In this document: piece after piece, positions 47,065 through 57,682 of the stretch
Layout: every line of letters starts with the position of its first letter
How positions within the stretch are numbered: position 1 is the stretch's first letter
Source: Rutpela maculata
Lineage: Eukaryota; Arthropoda; Insecta; Coleoptera; Cerambycidae
Length of the DNA stretch: 64,000 nucleotides
Assembly: GCA_936432065.2 (NCBI GenBank)
Contig: OW386286.2
Coordinates: forward strand, 118,798,902 to 118,862,901
Direction of reading: 5' to 3'
The notes under the pieces: model-generated
The model's input: the letters and a program-made list of their open reading frames with translations, nothing else
Database searches by the model: none
Told to the model about the DNA's origin: nothing
Translations under genes and position numbers: made by a program

Positions 47065-50000
47065 TTGGTGAGTAGCTCCACCACTTACTCCAGCTGGGGA
47101 TGCAAAATAGAACCGGCAGCCCTAGCGCATCCGGGAGGGGAGAGCATCTTCCCCTCTGATGTCGGTCGTGGGCTTGCTGGGCTAACCACCCACAAGCCCA
47201 AACCTCCGGTTCCTATTGGCCGAGGACAGGGCCCCCACGATCGACCCCGTTCGGATAGGAGTCAAGGGCAAGGTGGTGGGGCCCAACAAGATCGACAGCC
47301 CATTGTTGACAACCGCGACGAACAAGGACGCTTTGAGTGGACAGATGAACTGAGGGACGACCTTATGCAGTGCTACGAAAGCAGTGAGCCCGCACGAAGG
47401 GGATACATGGGGCGAATGCACGTTCTGTGGTGTGCAAGGCACCCAGAACACAACGCCTTCACGCCAAAAAACCTGCGTGATTATGTGTCCTACCTTCGTC
47501 GCAGGGGCTACGTGAGAACTGCTCCTCAGCCGATGGTGGCCGAAGGTCCACCGAATGAACCGGTTGAGGTTGCAGTCCCAGTCGTTCCACCAATACCAGA
47601 GCGCCTCAGTACCAGAAGGGGGTTGCACAACATAAAACCCCCCGGGCCACAAGATCTGGCCAGAGTGGATGCGGAACTTCGTGCAGCGCTACCAGAAGAG
47701 GCTGACATCTGGCACATAAATTGTGCCGTGTATGCTGCCGCTCAACGCTTATCTCAGGTGGAGAGGCGGAACAGTGCTTCTCCACAAGAGAGAGCGAGAC
47801 GGCGCATACACAAGATGGAAGCCAAGATCCGGTCGGCGAGGCAACACGCATCCCGTATCCAATGTGTGATGGACTATATGGCGGCCAATAAGCCTTTCAC
47901 GCCTTTCACGCCTAAAGTGCGGCGAGTAGCTGCTAACTTAAGACGCGACCATCACACACTCAATGGGGCAGTACTACAAACCACCAAACAGCACTACCTC
48001 GACAGGATACGGATGCTGGTGTCTTGTAAGAAGTCACTAGTGAGGCGGGCGAGGGGGCTAGCGGAAAATCAACTTTTCCGCAAAAAGCCCTCGCGCCTTT
48101 TCGAACCGCCTCAGCGTGTTGCTGAAAATCCGCCGACTGCAGATCAGGTGGAAAACTTCTGGAAAACGTTGTACGAACAGAAGCTTCCACTCAACAGAGA
48201 CTCTCCAGCCCTGGCACACTTTGAAACCTTCTCTAAGAACTTTGCTGCTCCAGGTCCCGACGGGATCAATAACTTTTGGTGGAAAAAATTATCCAGTACC
48301 CACCACCATTTAGCCAGAATTTTCAATTCATGGCTAAATGGGGAGCAGCAAATTCCTTCCTGGGTTGTCGAGGGGCGGACAGTGCTGATCCCGAAGAACG
48401 GAGATTTGTCTAACCCAAAGAACTATCGGCGGATATCCTGTTCAAACGCATGTTACAAGGTGTTTACGCGCATCATGTACATGCGAGTGCTCCACGCAGT
48501 TGAACCGGTTTACGAGCGGATATATGAGCAACGAGGGTCAAAGAGAGGTGTCGCTGGCTGTAAGGAGAACCTGCTGATTGACAGGTGTGTCACGCAGGAC
48601 TCCATACAGTATAAGCGTAACCTCTCCATGGCCTGGATCGACTACCGCAAAGCATTTGACATGACATCGCACGAGCTTATTGTACACTTGCTCCGATGTC
48701 TTGCGGTACCTGGTCCCGTAGTGAGATGCATCGAAGAACTGATGCCGCTCTGGAGGACTCGCTTTACCATTACATCGGGTAATGATAGAGTCCAGACGGA
48801 GTCGGTAACATTCAGAAGGGGAGTATTTCAGGGAGACTCCCTCAGTCCCCTTCTATTTTGCATCTCACTACTGCCATTATCCGTTTCGCTCCGGAAAACC
48901 CGTGGATACAACTGCGGTACCCCTGGCGATAGGAGGCATAAGGTCACCCATATGTTTTATATGGATGACCTTAAACTTTATGCCTCCGGAGAGAGGGACC
49001 TACATCAGTGTCTCAGGGTGGTACAGGAGTACACGCAGGCTGTCGGCATGGAGTTCGGGTTAGACAAATGTGCACTGGTCCATCTCAAGAGAGGACGATG
49101 CGGGAACTACGGATATGACGCGCAGCTCGTGGACGGAAGCATCTTACATCATCTAGATGCCGGAGAGTCGTACACTTACTTGGGTGTCGAGCAACGCTCC
49201 ACCCAAGAAGTGAGTGTAGTGAAAAACGCTCTCCGCGGCAAGTATCAGCACCGACTCCGACAGATCTGGTCTTCAGAGCTGTCGGGGAAGAATAAGATGT
49301 CTGCTACCAACATGCTTGCCGTTCCGATCCTTCTCTACTCCTTTGGAGTAGTGAAATGGACTCAAGAAGAGTTGCGTCAACTCGACGTAGGAACCCGCAA
49401 GAAGATGCATCTCAATAGGAGTTTGCATCCTAAATCGTCCGTTCCACGGCTATACCTCCCACGACATCGGGGAGGCCGTGGACTCTTGAGTTTGGAGAGT
49501 CTCCATAATAGGATGGTTCTGGATGGAGCCTGTAAGGTCATCAGGAGTTCGGATCCCCTCCTCTGCATGGTCCGAGACCAGAGAGCAGCCGATGAACTTG
49601 GTCTCTCCTTCGACGTCAAGCGGGTAAATCGCGACTCTGTCACCGAGTTGGAACCTGCTCGGCGAAAAGCCCATATTAAAGCTGCAGAACACAACAACTT
49701 TCTGCAGCTGCACACGGATAAGCCAATGCATGGAGTTTTCTATAAAAATATAGAAAACCTTGGCTTATCCGAAAGGCTGACCTTTGCCTTCTTAAGGTCA
49801 GCCGGGTTGAAGTCTGAGACCGAGGCTTGCCAGGATAGTGTATTTAACACCCTCGTCTATCGTAGTCGTGTCATGGGTATAGAGGTCCCTGATGTCAGCT
49901 GCAGGGCCTGCCGCAGGGCGCCAGAGACTCTTATGCACTTGCTGTCGGCTTGCCCGACATATTCAGTCTCGGCCTATATCCAAAGGCACGACGGAGCATT

Positions 50001-50100
50001 ACGAGTGCTTTATTACCATTTAAGGCACTCGTATGGGATAGACGAAACACCAGTGCTACTCTTTTCCCACCGTCAGGCAAATACAAGCCAACAAGCCTGA
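47065..50100 (+). CDS. R4/Dong-type reverse transcriptase (frame broken before the endonuclease)
   Basis: An open frame of about 1010 codons. An N-terminal helical, Myb-like segment (FEWTDELRDDL...GYMGRM) sits near residues 90-145. RT motifs follow: APGPDGINNFWW near 395, WIDYRKAFD at 524-532, FQGDSLSPLLF near 588-598 and the active site FYMDD at 631-635. Then come SVPRLYLPRHRGGRG and a CCHC motif (C946, C949, H958, C963). In family members the RT copies the element's RNA onto a nick made by the endonuclease. There is no ATG until residue 101; the frame opens at a TTG after an upstream TAG, so the 5' end may be short or use an unusual start. A frameshift after HRQ moves the endonuclease out of frame. 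Confidence 0.88.
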   Translation: MVSSSTTYSSWGCKIEPAALAHPGGESIFPSDVGRGLAGLTTHKPKPPVPIGRGQGPHDRPRSDRSQGQGGGAQQDRQPIVDNRDEQGRFEWTDELRDDLMQCYESSEPARRGYMGRMHVLWCARHPEHNAFTPKNLRDYVSYLRRRGYVRTAPQPMVAEGPPNEPVEVAVPVVPPIPERLSTRRGLHNIKPPGPQDLARVDAELRAALPEEADIWHINCAVYAAAQRLSQVERRNSASPQERARRRIHKMEAKIRSARQHASRIQCVMDYMAANKPFTPFTPKVRRVAANLRRDHHTLNGAVLQTTKQHYLDRIRMLVSCKKSLVRRARGLAENQLFRKKPSRLFEPPQRVAENPPTADQVENFWKTLYEQKLPLNRDSPALAHFETFSKNFAAPGPDGINNFWWKKLSSTHHHLARIFNSWLNGEQQIPSWVVEGRTVLIPKNGDLSNPKNYRRISCSNACYKVFTRIMYMRVLHAVEPVYERIYEQRGSKRGVAGCKENLLIDRCVTQDSIQYKRNLSMAWIDYRKAFDMTSHELIVHLLRCLAVPGPVVRCIEELMPLWRTRFTITSGNDRVQTESVTFRRGVFQGDSLSPLLFCISLLPLSVSLRKTRGYNCGTPGDRRHKVTHMFYMDDLKLYASGERDLHQCLRVVQEYTQAVGMEFGLDKCALVHLKRGRCGNYGYDAQLVDGSILHHLDAGESYTYLGVEQRSTQEVSVVKNALRGKYQHRLRQIWSSELSGKNKMSATNMLAVPILLYSFGVVKWTQEELRQLDVGTRKKMHLNRSLHPKSSVPRLYLPRHRGGRGLLSLESLHNRMVLDGACKVIRSSDPLLCMVRDQRAADELGLSFDVKRVNRDSVTELEPARRKAHIKAAEHNNFLQLHTDKPMHGVFYKNIENLGLSERLTFAFLRSAGLKSETEACQDSVFNTLVYRSRVMGIEVPDVSCRACRRAPETLMHLLSACPTYSVSAYIQRHDGALRVLYYHLRHSYGIDETPVLLFSHRQANTSQQA

Positions 50101-50432
50101 CGTAGTACTCCTCGACCATCAACTCAAGACAATGTTCGTCGTGGAGTTCTCGGCTCCCGCGGAGAACAACATTGTCTTGAAGAAAGAGAAAAAACGGACA
50201 AAATATCGAGATCTGCTCTTCGAACTCCGCAGACTATCCAGACCATACTGTTAAGATAGTGGTACTGATTATAGGAGCCCTCGGTGGAACGAGACACACA
50301 CTGCTTTCGGAACTTAAGATCATACCGGCATGTCGAAATTCGGCAGAGGTCTTAGCCGGCAGAATGCAGAAGGCCGTCATTCTCGGTTCATTACGTCTGC
50401 TCAGGGCACACGATTCCCGGACCCCCCAGTAG
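50076..50432 (+). pseudogene. Restriction-like endonuclease part of the R4/Dong-type element, out of frame
   Basis: In the next frame the sequence reads KPDVVLLDHQ, FVVEFSAPAENN and KKEKKRTKYRDLL, giving the PD...E...K pattern of the R2/R4 endonuclease. A second shift near 50235 is needed to continue with VKIVVLIIGALGG, IPACRNSAEV and QKAVILGSLRLLR to a TAG stop. In live elements this domain nicks the target DNA. Two frame breaks within 160 bases make this copy unlikely to be autonomous, unless they are sequencing errors. Confidence 0.8.
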
Positions 50433-50548
50433 TCACTCACCCCACGGGCGTGGGGAGTGGCTACCGGTACTACCAGCTCCCCTCTGTGAGGGTCGGAGCC
50501 ACAGAGAAGGGTGACTGGTTTTTAGCTAGCTAAAAAAAAAAAAAAAAT
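50433..50548 (+). other. 3' untranslated end of the R4/Dong-type element
   Basis: A short GC-rich tail can fold on CCCCACGGGCGTGGGG and on GAGCC/GGAGCC pairs. It ends TAGCTAGCT before an A-run of about 15. No TAA repeats are found on this side. Confidence 0.6.
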
Positions 50549-51118
50549 TTATGCACTTTGTTTTTTGTGCAGAAAATTTTTCTCCATCTTTTTCAGTTTT
50601 TGTGTTAAATGACGAAAACAATGTTTGCATTTTTTTTAAACGGACGCCATTTTGAAAGTACAGCCAGTTTTTTTCTGGGGGACATGTCTTAAATTGTTCC
50701 TTAGGCTTTAATCTTTTTGAAAAACGTTGTCCTCAAGGATCGGGGAGGTGCACGGACAGTTAGGGTGGGCTCCCGTAGTATTACGTTTTATATTGAATTT
50801 TATATTTTATTTTAAGAGCTGAATCATTTATCTGGAAAATGGCGACTCCTATCCAAATATTGTATAGGAACAAAATTGTAGAAAATTTTATGCACTTTGT
50901 TTTTTGTGCAGAAAGTTCTTCTTCATCTTTTTTAGTTTTTGTGTTAAATGACAAAAACCATATTTGCATTTTTTTTAACGGATGCCATTTTGAAAGTGCA
51001 GCCAATTTTTTTTTTGGGGACATGTCTTAAATTGTTCCTTAGGCTTTAATCTTTATGAAAAACATTGTCTCCAAGGATCGGGGAGTGGACGGACACTTAG
51101 GGCGGGCTCCTGTAGTAT
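50549..51118 (-). repeat. 350-bp repeat, two tandem copies in reverse orientation
   Basis: Right borders GGGTGGGCTCCCGTAGTATT (50780) and GGGCGGGCTCCTGTAGTATT (51120) are about 340 bp apart. The copy next to the retrotransposon lacks its outer part. Blocks such as AAATTGTTCCTTAGGCTTTA match 27456-28005 inverted. Confidence 0.78.
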
Positions 51119-51974
51119 TATATTTTCAAGAAAAACCAGAGTTTTATATTAATGATGAGTTAAATTTTTATACAAATTGAGGATGTTGCAGTGTCTTTAT
51201 ATTTTTATGACAATTTCATATTTATTGTATTTGAGTCTCCACGGCATTATTAGTTTTAAGTTAGTTATTGGTTTTTATTACATTCGTATTAACATTTCAA
51301 AACAGAATAGGAATAGATACAAAACGTCAAATAACAATGAAAATTGTATTTCCATTCGAAATTACCACAAAAATACAGATACATTTCCGTTTAGAATTAA
51401 ATACATATGTATTTACATTCTAAATTAGAAAATTTCACTAACAAAAATTGTTCAGAATTGTCCAAAACGCTTAAATCCAAAGTTTGATCAAATGTTAAAT
51501 ATATTAAAATTTTGCTTAAAAAAAATTTTCAAGAAAGAAATATAATTTTAATGGGTTTTACATTTTGAAAAGAGTGCTGTAAATTACTAATGTTTTTTAA
51601 AAATACCTAAAACATTAATTGACAATTAAAAACTCACAAACTCATTAAAATGGAAGGTATTTTCGGACTTTTCGGATTTCTTTTAAATTCTTTAAAGAAA
51701 ACTTCAGTATTTTTTTATTTAGATGAAATTCTGGATTTAGGGTTTTTGAATAATTCTAATATAATGTTTTTATTTTTTCGGTTTATTTTGGTATCGCATG
51801 TGGTTTTTTGTTTGTAGGAAACGAATGTTTTCTAACTCTAAGTAGATCCTAATTTGTTCTATATTTGAGTACAATTTGATTCAAGTTGAAAAAAAAATAA
51901 AAAAGTTAAAAGAGTGTTACACTCTTAAGTGTGTCATACTCTATATCTGGAATATGTATATTACGAGAACAGTA
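51119..51974. other. AT-rich, no feature recognised
   Basis: Low-complexity sequence without coding signal. A small palindromic GTGTTACACTC / AGTGTGTCATACT pair lies near 51915-51945. Confidence 0.45.
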
Positions 51975-52627
51975 ACACAGGCCCACAAAAAAAAAAAGTT
52001 GTCTGCGCCGGGGTACTGACCATACCTATCCCTTGTATTTTGAGCCGCTGAACACGAATCTGACCTTAGTTTTTCCTCAGGACGTCAGGTTTTCTTTTTA
52101 AGAGCAAATAAATATATAAATATTACTTTGCTTTAAGTTCCTTATTTGACGGTTTATCCTTCATTTGCACACTAGTGCCCTCATAGCCCCTTACGACTAT
52201 GAGGATTCAATAGACATTTTTTGCTGTTAAAAACAAAACCGGACGTGTTGGGGAAAAACTAAGGTCAGATTCGTATTCAGCGGCTCAAAATACAAGGGAT
52301 AGGTGTGGTCAGTACCCACGCGCAGACCACTTTTTCTTGTTGTGCCACACTCACTGTGGCACAATCCCGCACAAAAAGTCATTTGCGCGGGGGTACTGAC
52401 CACACCTATCCCTTGTATTTTGAGCCGCTGAACACGAATCTGATCTTAGTTTTTCCCCAGCACGTCAGGTTTTTCTTTTAACAGCAAATAAATATATAAT
52501 TAGACTTTTTTGCGTAAAAAAAAACCTGACGTATAGGGGAAAAATTAAGGTCAAATTCGTGTTCAGCGGATCAAAATACATGGTCAATACCCCGGCGCAG
52601 ACATCTTTTCTTTTTTGTGGACCTGTG
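51975..52627. mobile_element. Dimeric foldback element
   Basis: The block GGTACTGACCA(C/T)ACCTATCC...AAAACCTGACGT occurs four times, alternating forward and reverse: about 52010-52120, 52235-52325, 52393-52485 and 52515-52600. The outermost ends ACACAGGCCCACAAA and TTTGTGGACCTGTGT are inverted. The junction between the two hairpins holds GTGCCACACTCACTGTGGCAC. This looks like two copies of one hairpin element joined head to tail, or a dimeric insertion. Non-coding. Confidence 0.7.
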
Positions 52628-53163
52628 TAATTGTCCGTTAGGTGTAAATAAGTATCTAATATATTCTAAAATTTTATTACTGTACTAAATTATAATAATC
52701 ATTTAAAGTCTATTGCGGCCGGACTCACAGTGCGATTAATGTGATTGCGAAAAAAGGTGATTTTGTGAATTTTCCAAATATTGCGTTTTCAACTTTTATC
52801 GATCATCGGAATATGGCGATTAGCGATTTACTTTGCCAATTCAGGCCTAAAATCTAACAAAGATGGAAGAAGAATAAAATTTGGTAGGTAGTCGACGTTA
52901 CTGCCAACGAAGAACTGAAATATATTTTTGTTGAAAAATGTACAGGGTGGACTCCATAAAATATGTAATTAGGAAGTTTCCTATTTTAGAAATATCATGT
53001 ACATTCAACCTCATTTAGTAGTCTTTCAGATAACTAGTCAAACAAAAAAAAAGAATCATCTCAATATCTGAAAAACTCACGAACTTATTCAATTTCTTAT
53101 TTGAATACTTCGCCTCGGCTTAAGTCCACCGTGACGTCACAATACACAACGCACTGACTTGCC
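52628..53163. other. No feature recognised
   Basis: AT-rich. The word TACAGGGTGG at about 52942 may be an outlier of the tandem array that starts at 53660. A CRE-like GTGACGTCAC at about 53129-53138 lies just before the next open frame. Confidence 0.4.
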
Positions 53164-53556
53164 ATGTCGGCGGCGCGCCGTATGTTGCCTTTATTTAGTG
53201 TATGTGCTCGATTCTCTGAAATGTCACAAAATGTCACTTTTGATTCGTTCGTGCCGAGCCGAATTTTCGAATTTCGCCATGCAATTTACGATCAGGTTTA
53301 TCTGGAAGACTTCCTCTTTACGTCGCGACGTCATACGGCCGTCCCAATGGTGTTTTTCGAAAAATATGAACGTGCCAAAATTGCGTGTTTTAGCAATTTT
53401 TTCGGCTCTCAAATGCAAGCTGGCTATAAACTGCCGGTGCCTGCCAGCGAGTATAAAGGTGCCCGCGCCCGTTCGCTATTGGCGGAATCATGTATTGTGA
53501 CGCAATCGAGCCTCAGCCCAGATGATCGCAGCATTTTAAACTTGGAAGGACCATAA
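53164..53556 (+). CDS. Unrecognised 130-codon open frame
   Basis: Starts with ATG in a fair context (GCCATGT) about 25 bases after GTGACGTCAC and ends with TAA. Composition is more balanced than the surrounding DNA (MSAARRMLPLFSVCARFSEM..., VFFEKYERAKIACFSNFFG, LSPDDRSILNLEGP). I do not recognise a domain. It could be a single-exon gene, the coding part of an unknown element or chance. The higher GC and promoter-like motif favour function only slightly. Confidence 0.3.
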   Translation: MSAARRMLPLFSVCARFSEMSQNVTFDSFVPSRIFEFRHAIYDQVYLEDFLFTSRRHTAVPMVFFEKYERAKIACFSNFFGSQMQAGYKLPVPASEYKGARARSLLAESCIVTQSSLSPDDRSILNLEGP

Positions 53557-53659
53557 CTTTTCTATTTATAGAGATAATGAAAATAAAAATTACAGATATT
53601 TTTTAGATTTTTTACGATTATTTATTACGAGAAAATGAGAAAAATGAAAACCCTAATTA

Positions 53660-54690
53660 AGGATTGAAATGTGACGGAAGACAGTAATATTTGGCATATG
53701 GTTAATACAACTAAAAAAAATATGAAAAACATACAGGGTGGTCACCATAAAAAATAATGCAAAATTGTGAGATCCAAAATATTTTGCATTTAGTTAGCAC
53801 AACTGCCAAAGAGGAAAATTATGAAAAAAATATACAGGGTGGACAATAATATTCCGCATACAACTGGCAAGGATGAGAATTTTTAAAAATATACACCTTG
53901 AGAAAATTGAAAAAAAATGTGACAGCAGTAATATTTCGCAAGTAGTTATATCAGTTGTCAAAGAGAAATATTCAAAAAATATACCAGGGTGGTCACCATA
54001 AACATAATGAAAAAATGTGATGGAGAGTAATAAAATTTCGAATGTTGTCAACACAACTGTCGAAGGAAGACTATGAAAACACTTACTCACCTTAAAAAAA
54101 ATAATTTTTTCACTACTTTTTTTAGGGTGAGTAAGTATAGCTTTCCTTTGACAGTTGTGTTCACAACATTGGAAATTTTATTACTCTCCATCACATTTTT
54201 TCATTACGTCTATGGTGACCAATAATATTTCGCATGAAGTTAACACGACTATCAAAAGGAAAAAAATTAGAAAAATACAAGGTGGTCTCCTAAATAAAAT
54301 ATGAAAAAAATCCGATGGAGGACAATAATATATCGTATGTAAATAACACAATGGTCAAGGAGGAAAAATATGAAAATATATAGGGTAGTCACTTAAAAGA
54401 TAATTAAGAAACTATTGTGAAAATAATATTTGGACTGCAGTTAACACAATTATCGAGGAGGAAACCTGACATACTTATATTGAAGCATGTACAGGATAGT
54501 CACTTTAAAAAATAAATCACAGAGGAAAATGATATTATGATACGTAGTTGTCACTACTGCCAGGAAATCCTCTGATGTAATTTTAATTAAAAAAAAGATA
54601 CAGGATGATCATCCAACAAAAAAAATTCATAAATAAAGAATGCCAAACAGACAGGGAGGTCTTGTGTAAATATACGTATATAATTTTTTT
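53660..54690. repeat. Diverged tandem array, about 100-130-bp unit (copy 2)
   Basis: Consensus pieces ATACAGGGTGGTCACCATAA, AAAAATGTGA(C/T)GGA, AATATTTCGCAT and AACACAACTGTCAA recur in order about eight times. A perfect-looking hairpin with arms of about 105 bp sits inside at 53995-54215, so one stretch of array is inverted on itself (CTTACTCACC ... GGTGAGTAAG at the centre). It is homologous to 42260-43290. Confidence 0.65.
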
Positions 54691-55009
54691 TTAGCAATCA
54701 TTTCAATGTATGCCCAATTGATTTTAGTTTTACTTTCTTCGGAAAATACTTTCATAATTTAAAGTGCAATTTTTTCTGAAGCAAGTGTTTTAAACGGCCT
54801 AAATAATTTTGGCATCTAAGTAGAGCTATATTTTAATGAAAAATAGTATTTAAGAATGATTTCTTTAATCACTTAGGTACTAATCCGAGTAACAAAATGG
54901 TGAGATATTTATTAAGAAAATGTGAATATGCGCATTGCTTCGGTCATAACTTCTTTGTTTTTATTCCACAGAAACAAATAGAAAATCATTTGAAAGCTTA
55001 TGGACCAGG

Positions 55010-57207
55010 AGCCCGCCAACCACTAATTGGATGTCATAGGTTTACTCCCAAAATGTGTGAATTGTTGTTAATTTGGAGCAGTAGAGCACAGACATGTCCA
55101 TGCCAGCCCTTTCTTTTGGTCAGGCCCGCGCCTAAGGATATGCGCGCCCGTGTGCAATTCTTCATTCGGCGCCCCTTACTCCACGAACTATATTGTGGAT
55201 GTTGGATAGCTTTGTAGCTAATGTAAAAGATGAAAGATGACAATGATAGTAATTAACGGATGAAGAATGGAATGAATGGGCCTTTTTAAGATGTTGTTGT
55301 TAAATGCCAATTATACTTTAAAATACCAAAATACCTATATACTAAATACTAAAACACGCACATCCACAGAGAACATTGGTGGTTCCCCGTCATCATTTAT
55401 TTCGATGCGAACAAAAGAGATGCTAAGCGCAGGTTTCAGTAAGCTAAATAAAGACGAAAGACAGATAAGATCGAAGTGAGTCGAGAATCCAGTTGCAAAT
55501 ACGAGCGACACCGACGGAAAAACCTGCGACAGGCCAGTGCAATGCATACGTCGGGAATTGCCAGAAGCGGTGTCGCCCTTTCCGTTGTCTGCTAATTTTT
55601 CTTTTATAACTTCGTCAAGTAAAGCTGCGGTCAGATAAAGGTTCAAACGTATTAAAAAATTAAATCAGTATGCGTTCAGTAATTACAATTTTTATTGTGC
55701 AGTAATTTTGCGTCCCCAGAAGCATGCGCCTGCGTGCGGTGCACGCATCGCACGCCCGTTAGGTGCGGGCCTGCTTTTGGTACAGGGGCGTTCGGCAGGC
55801 CTCCAAATGGTAAGAAATATGACTTGTAAAAGTAAAAAAAAGTCACAAATAAGTCATAGGTTTACGCATGGGGGTTGGAGGAATTTCTTAATTTACCCCC
55901 AAAAATCATGTATCCAGACTCCCATTCATTTTGGATCGTACAAGGAGGCGCTACGCTCGCCCAAATTTGAAAAAAATTCAGATTAAAAAAATGATAAGTT
56001 TATGAATGGCAATCAGATACTTGGTAAGTATCAACCCCCTGAGTGCGAAAATACATTCGCCATCTTTCAAAAGTGGTGCGAAGGTCTTGTCATTCACGAT
56101 AATTGACGGCCGAGTTGACGGCGCGTATCGGAGCTTCCTACCGCATGTAATAGTTACTCGTCAAATTTGATGAATATCATAAATTTACGATTGGCAATAA
56201 GATACTTGGCAAGTATCAACGTCCTGAATGCGAAAATTATCCCTTTAATTCTTGTCCGGCTTGAGAGGAAACTGTATTCCGATTTACATGTATATATATG
56301 TTCGTGCATGTATATGCGCGCGTGCGTATTTGTGTCTGTGTCACATGTACTAGAGGGTAATTAAAACTAGAAGAGAAACTAATCAGAAAAAAACAAACTT
56401 TATTAGAATGAAAATAAATAATTATAGTGGAACCAGGCATTTATAGACGTTTGAACCCCTCTAGCTGGCCCTTGTACCACTTGTCAAAGATGGCACACGT
56501 ATTTTCGCAATCAGGAGGTTCATACTTACCAAATATCTGATTGCCAGTCGTAAATTTATAATATTCATCGAATTACACGGGTAACCAATATATGCGGTAG
56601 GAAGCTCCATCAATTATCGTGAAAGGCAAGACCTTCGCCTCACTTCTTAAAGATGGCGAATGTATTTTCGCACTCAGGAGGTTGATACTTACCAAGTACC
56701 TATCTAATTGCTAGCCGTTAATTTATGATACTAATCGAATTACACGGGGTAACCAGTATATGCGGTAGGAAAAGCCGATACTCCGTCAATTAGCGTGAAA
56801 GGCAAGACCTTCACACCACTTTTCAAAGATGGTGATTGAATCTTCGCACCCAAGGTTCCTGATTGGCATTCATAAACTTGTCATTTTTCTATTTGACTTT
56901 TTTTTTCAAATTTAGGCGAGCGTAGCGCTTCCTTGTACCACCCAAAATGAATGGGAGTCTGGATTCATGATTTTGGGGAGTAAATTAAGAAATCTCTCCA
57001 ACCCCCATGCGTAAACCTATGATTTATTTGTGACTTTTTTTTTACTTTTACAAGTCATATTTCTTACACATTTGGGGGCCTGCCGTACGCCCCTGTATCA
57101 AGAAAAAGGTCTGGCATGGACATTTCTGTGCTCCCAAATTAACAACAATTCACACATTTTGGGAGTAAACCTATGACACCCAATTAGTGGTCGGCGGGCT
57201 CCTGGTC
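55010..57207. mobile_element. TIR element with internal 190-bp tandem repeats
   Basis: Ends T(G/A)GACCAGGAGCCCGCC are inverted, with TTA on both sides. Arms of about 500-750 bp share GTCATAGGTTTACTCCCAAA, CAGACTCCCATTCATTTTGG and GGTGCGAAGGTCTTG-type blocks. Within each arm a unit of about 190 bp (CTTGG(T/C)AAGTATCAAC, GCGAAAAT, CCGCAT) is tandemly repeated about twice. The loop at 56250-56450 has a GTGTCTGTGTC tract. The left arm is broken by a hAT element (55121-55773). Confidence 0.75.
55121..55773. mobile_element. Non-autonomous hAT element with 8-bp target duplication
   Basis: CTTTTGGT occurs on both sides. Termini are CAGGCCCGCGCCTAAGG and its inverted partner ending TTAGGTGCGGGCCTG. 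It is 653 bp long. The interior has no recognisable transposase; open frames on both strands overlap and look fortuitous. The partner arm of the host element shows the uninterrupted site. Confidence 0.85.
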
Positions 57208-57682
57208 TATTAGCTAATAGCCTTTAATTTTGATTTGTAAAATTTTTGACGTAAGTGCCGCAGTTTCTGAGTAATTTAGGGCGAGATGTACCAACTAAAT
57301 TCGAGCCAAGTTCAGCTTGATTGTTACAACAATCATAACCATGGATTATGATCTTGGATCTGCTGAAGTTGACTTGAACTAAGTTGGTACAACTTGCCCT
57401 TAACCTTTAAATTACAAATACTCACAAACGCTGAGAGGCCAACTTTAAACTTTTATATCTCTGAAATGAATCATACGAAAAATACAAATTCATTCCTAGT
57501 TCATAAGCTTTTTTATAGGTCCAAAGCATTTATTCGCTAAATGTGATATTTTTCGAGTCATTTGGTATAAACCATTTTGAAATATGTTTTCTCGAGCTAA
57601 AATCGTGATTTTCAAGTCGTTATAATTTAAAAACTAACAATTTATACGAAAAATTGTGTAGAACCTTTTTTTTCTCATAATT

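Larger units (their letters stand above)
47047..50548 (+). mobile_element. R4/Dong-type non-LTR retrotransposon
   Basis: A single GC-richer block with its own codon usage, bounded by a (TAA)n tract and a 3' A-run. It encodes RT followed by a C-terminal zinc-binding motif and a restriction-like endonuclease, the R2/R4 layout. The choice of the R4/Dong clade rests on the (TAA)n target and protein motifs such as SVPRLYLPR..GGRG. It sits between inverted copies of the 350-bp repeat. Confidence 0.88.
54728..57673. mobile_element. TIR element A, second copy, left-truncated and interrupted
   Basis: The ends match 34160-34400 and 34480-34800 of the intact copy (GCATTGCTTCGGTCATAACT, GATTTTCAAGTCGTTATAA). 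A 2.2-kb element is inserted at 55010-57207, and a DINE-like copy sits at its right end. Confidence 0.65.

Noticed and set aside
47182..48326. Minus-strand open frames up to 156 codons within the Dong-type element
   Set aside because: Shadows of the GC-rich RT reading frame.
55335..55646. Minus-strand 103-codon frame with LYLTAALLDEVIKEKL
   Set aside because: Lies inside a 653-bp hAT derivative, overlaps a plus-strand frame and has no recognisable motif.
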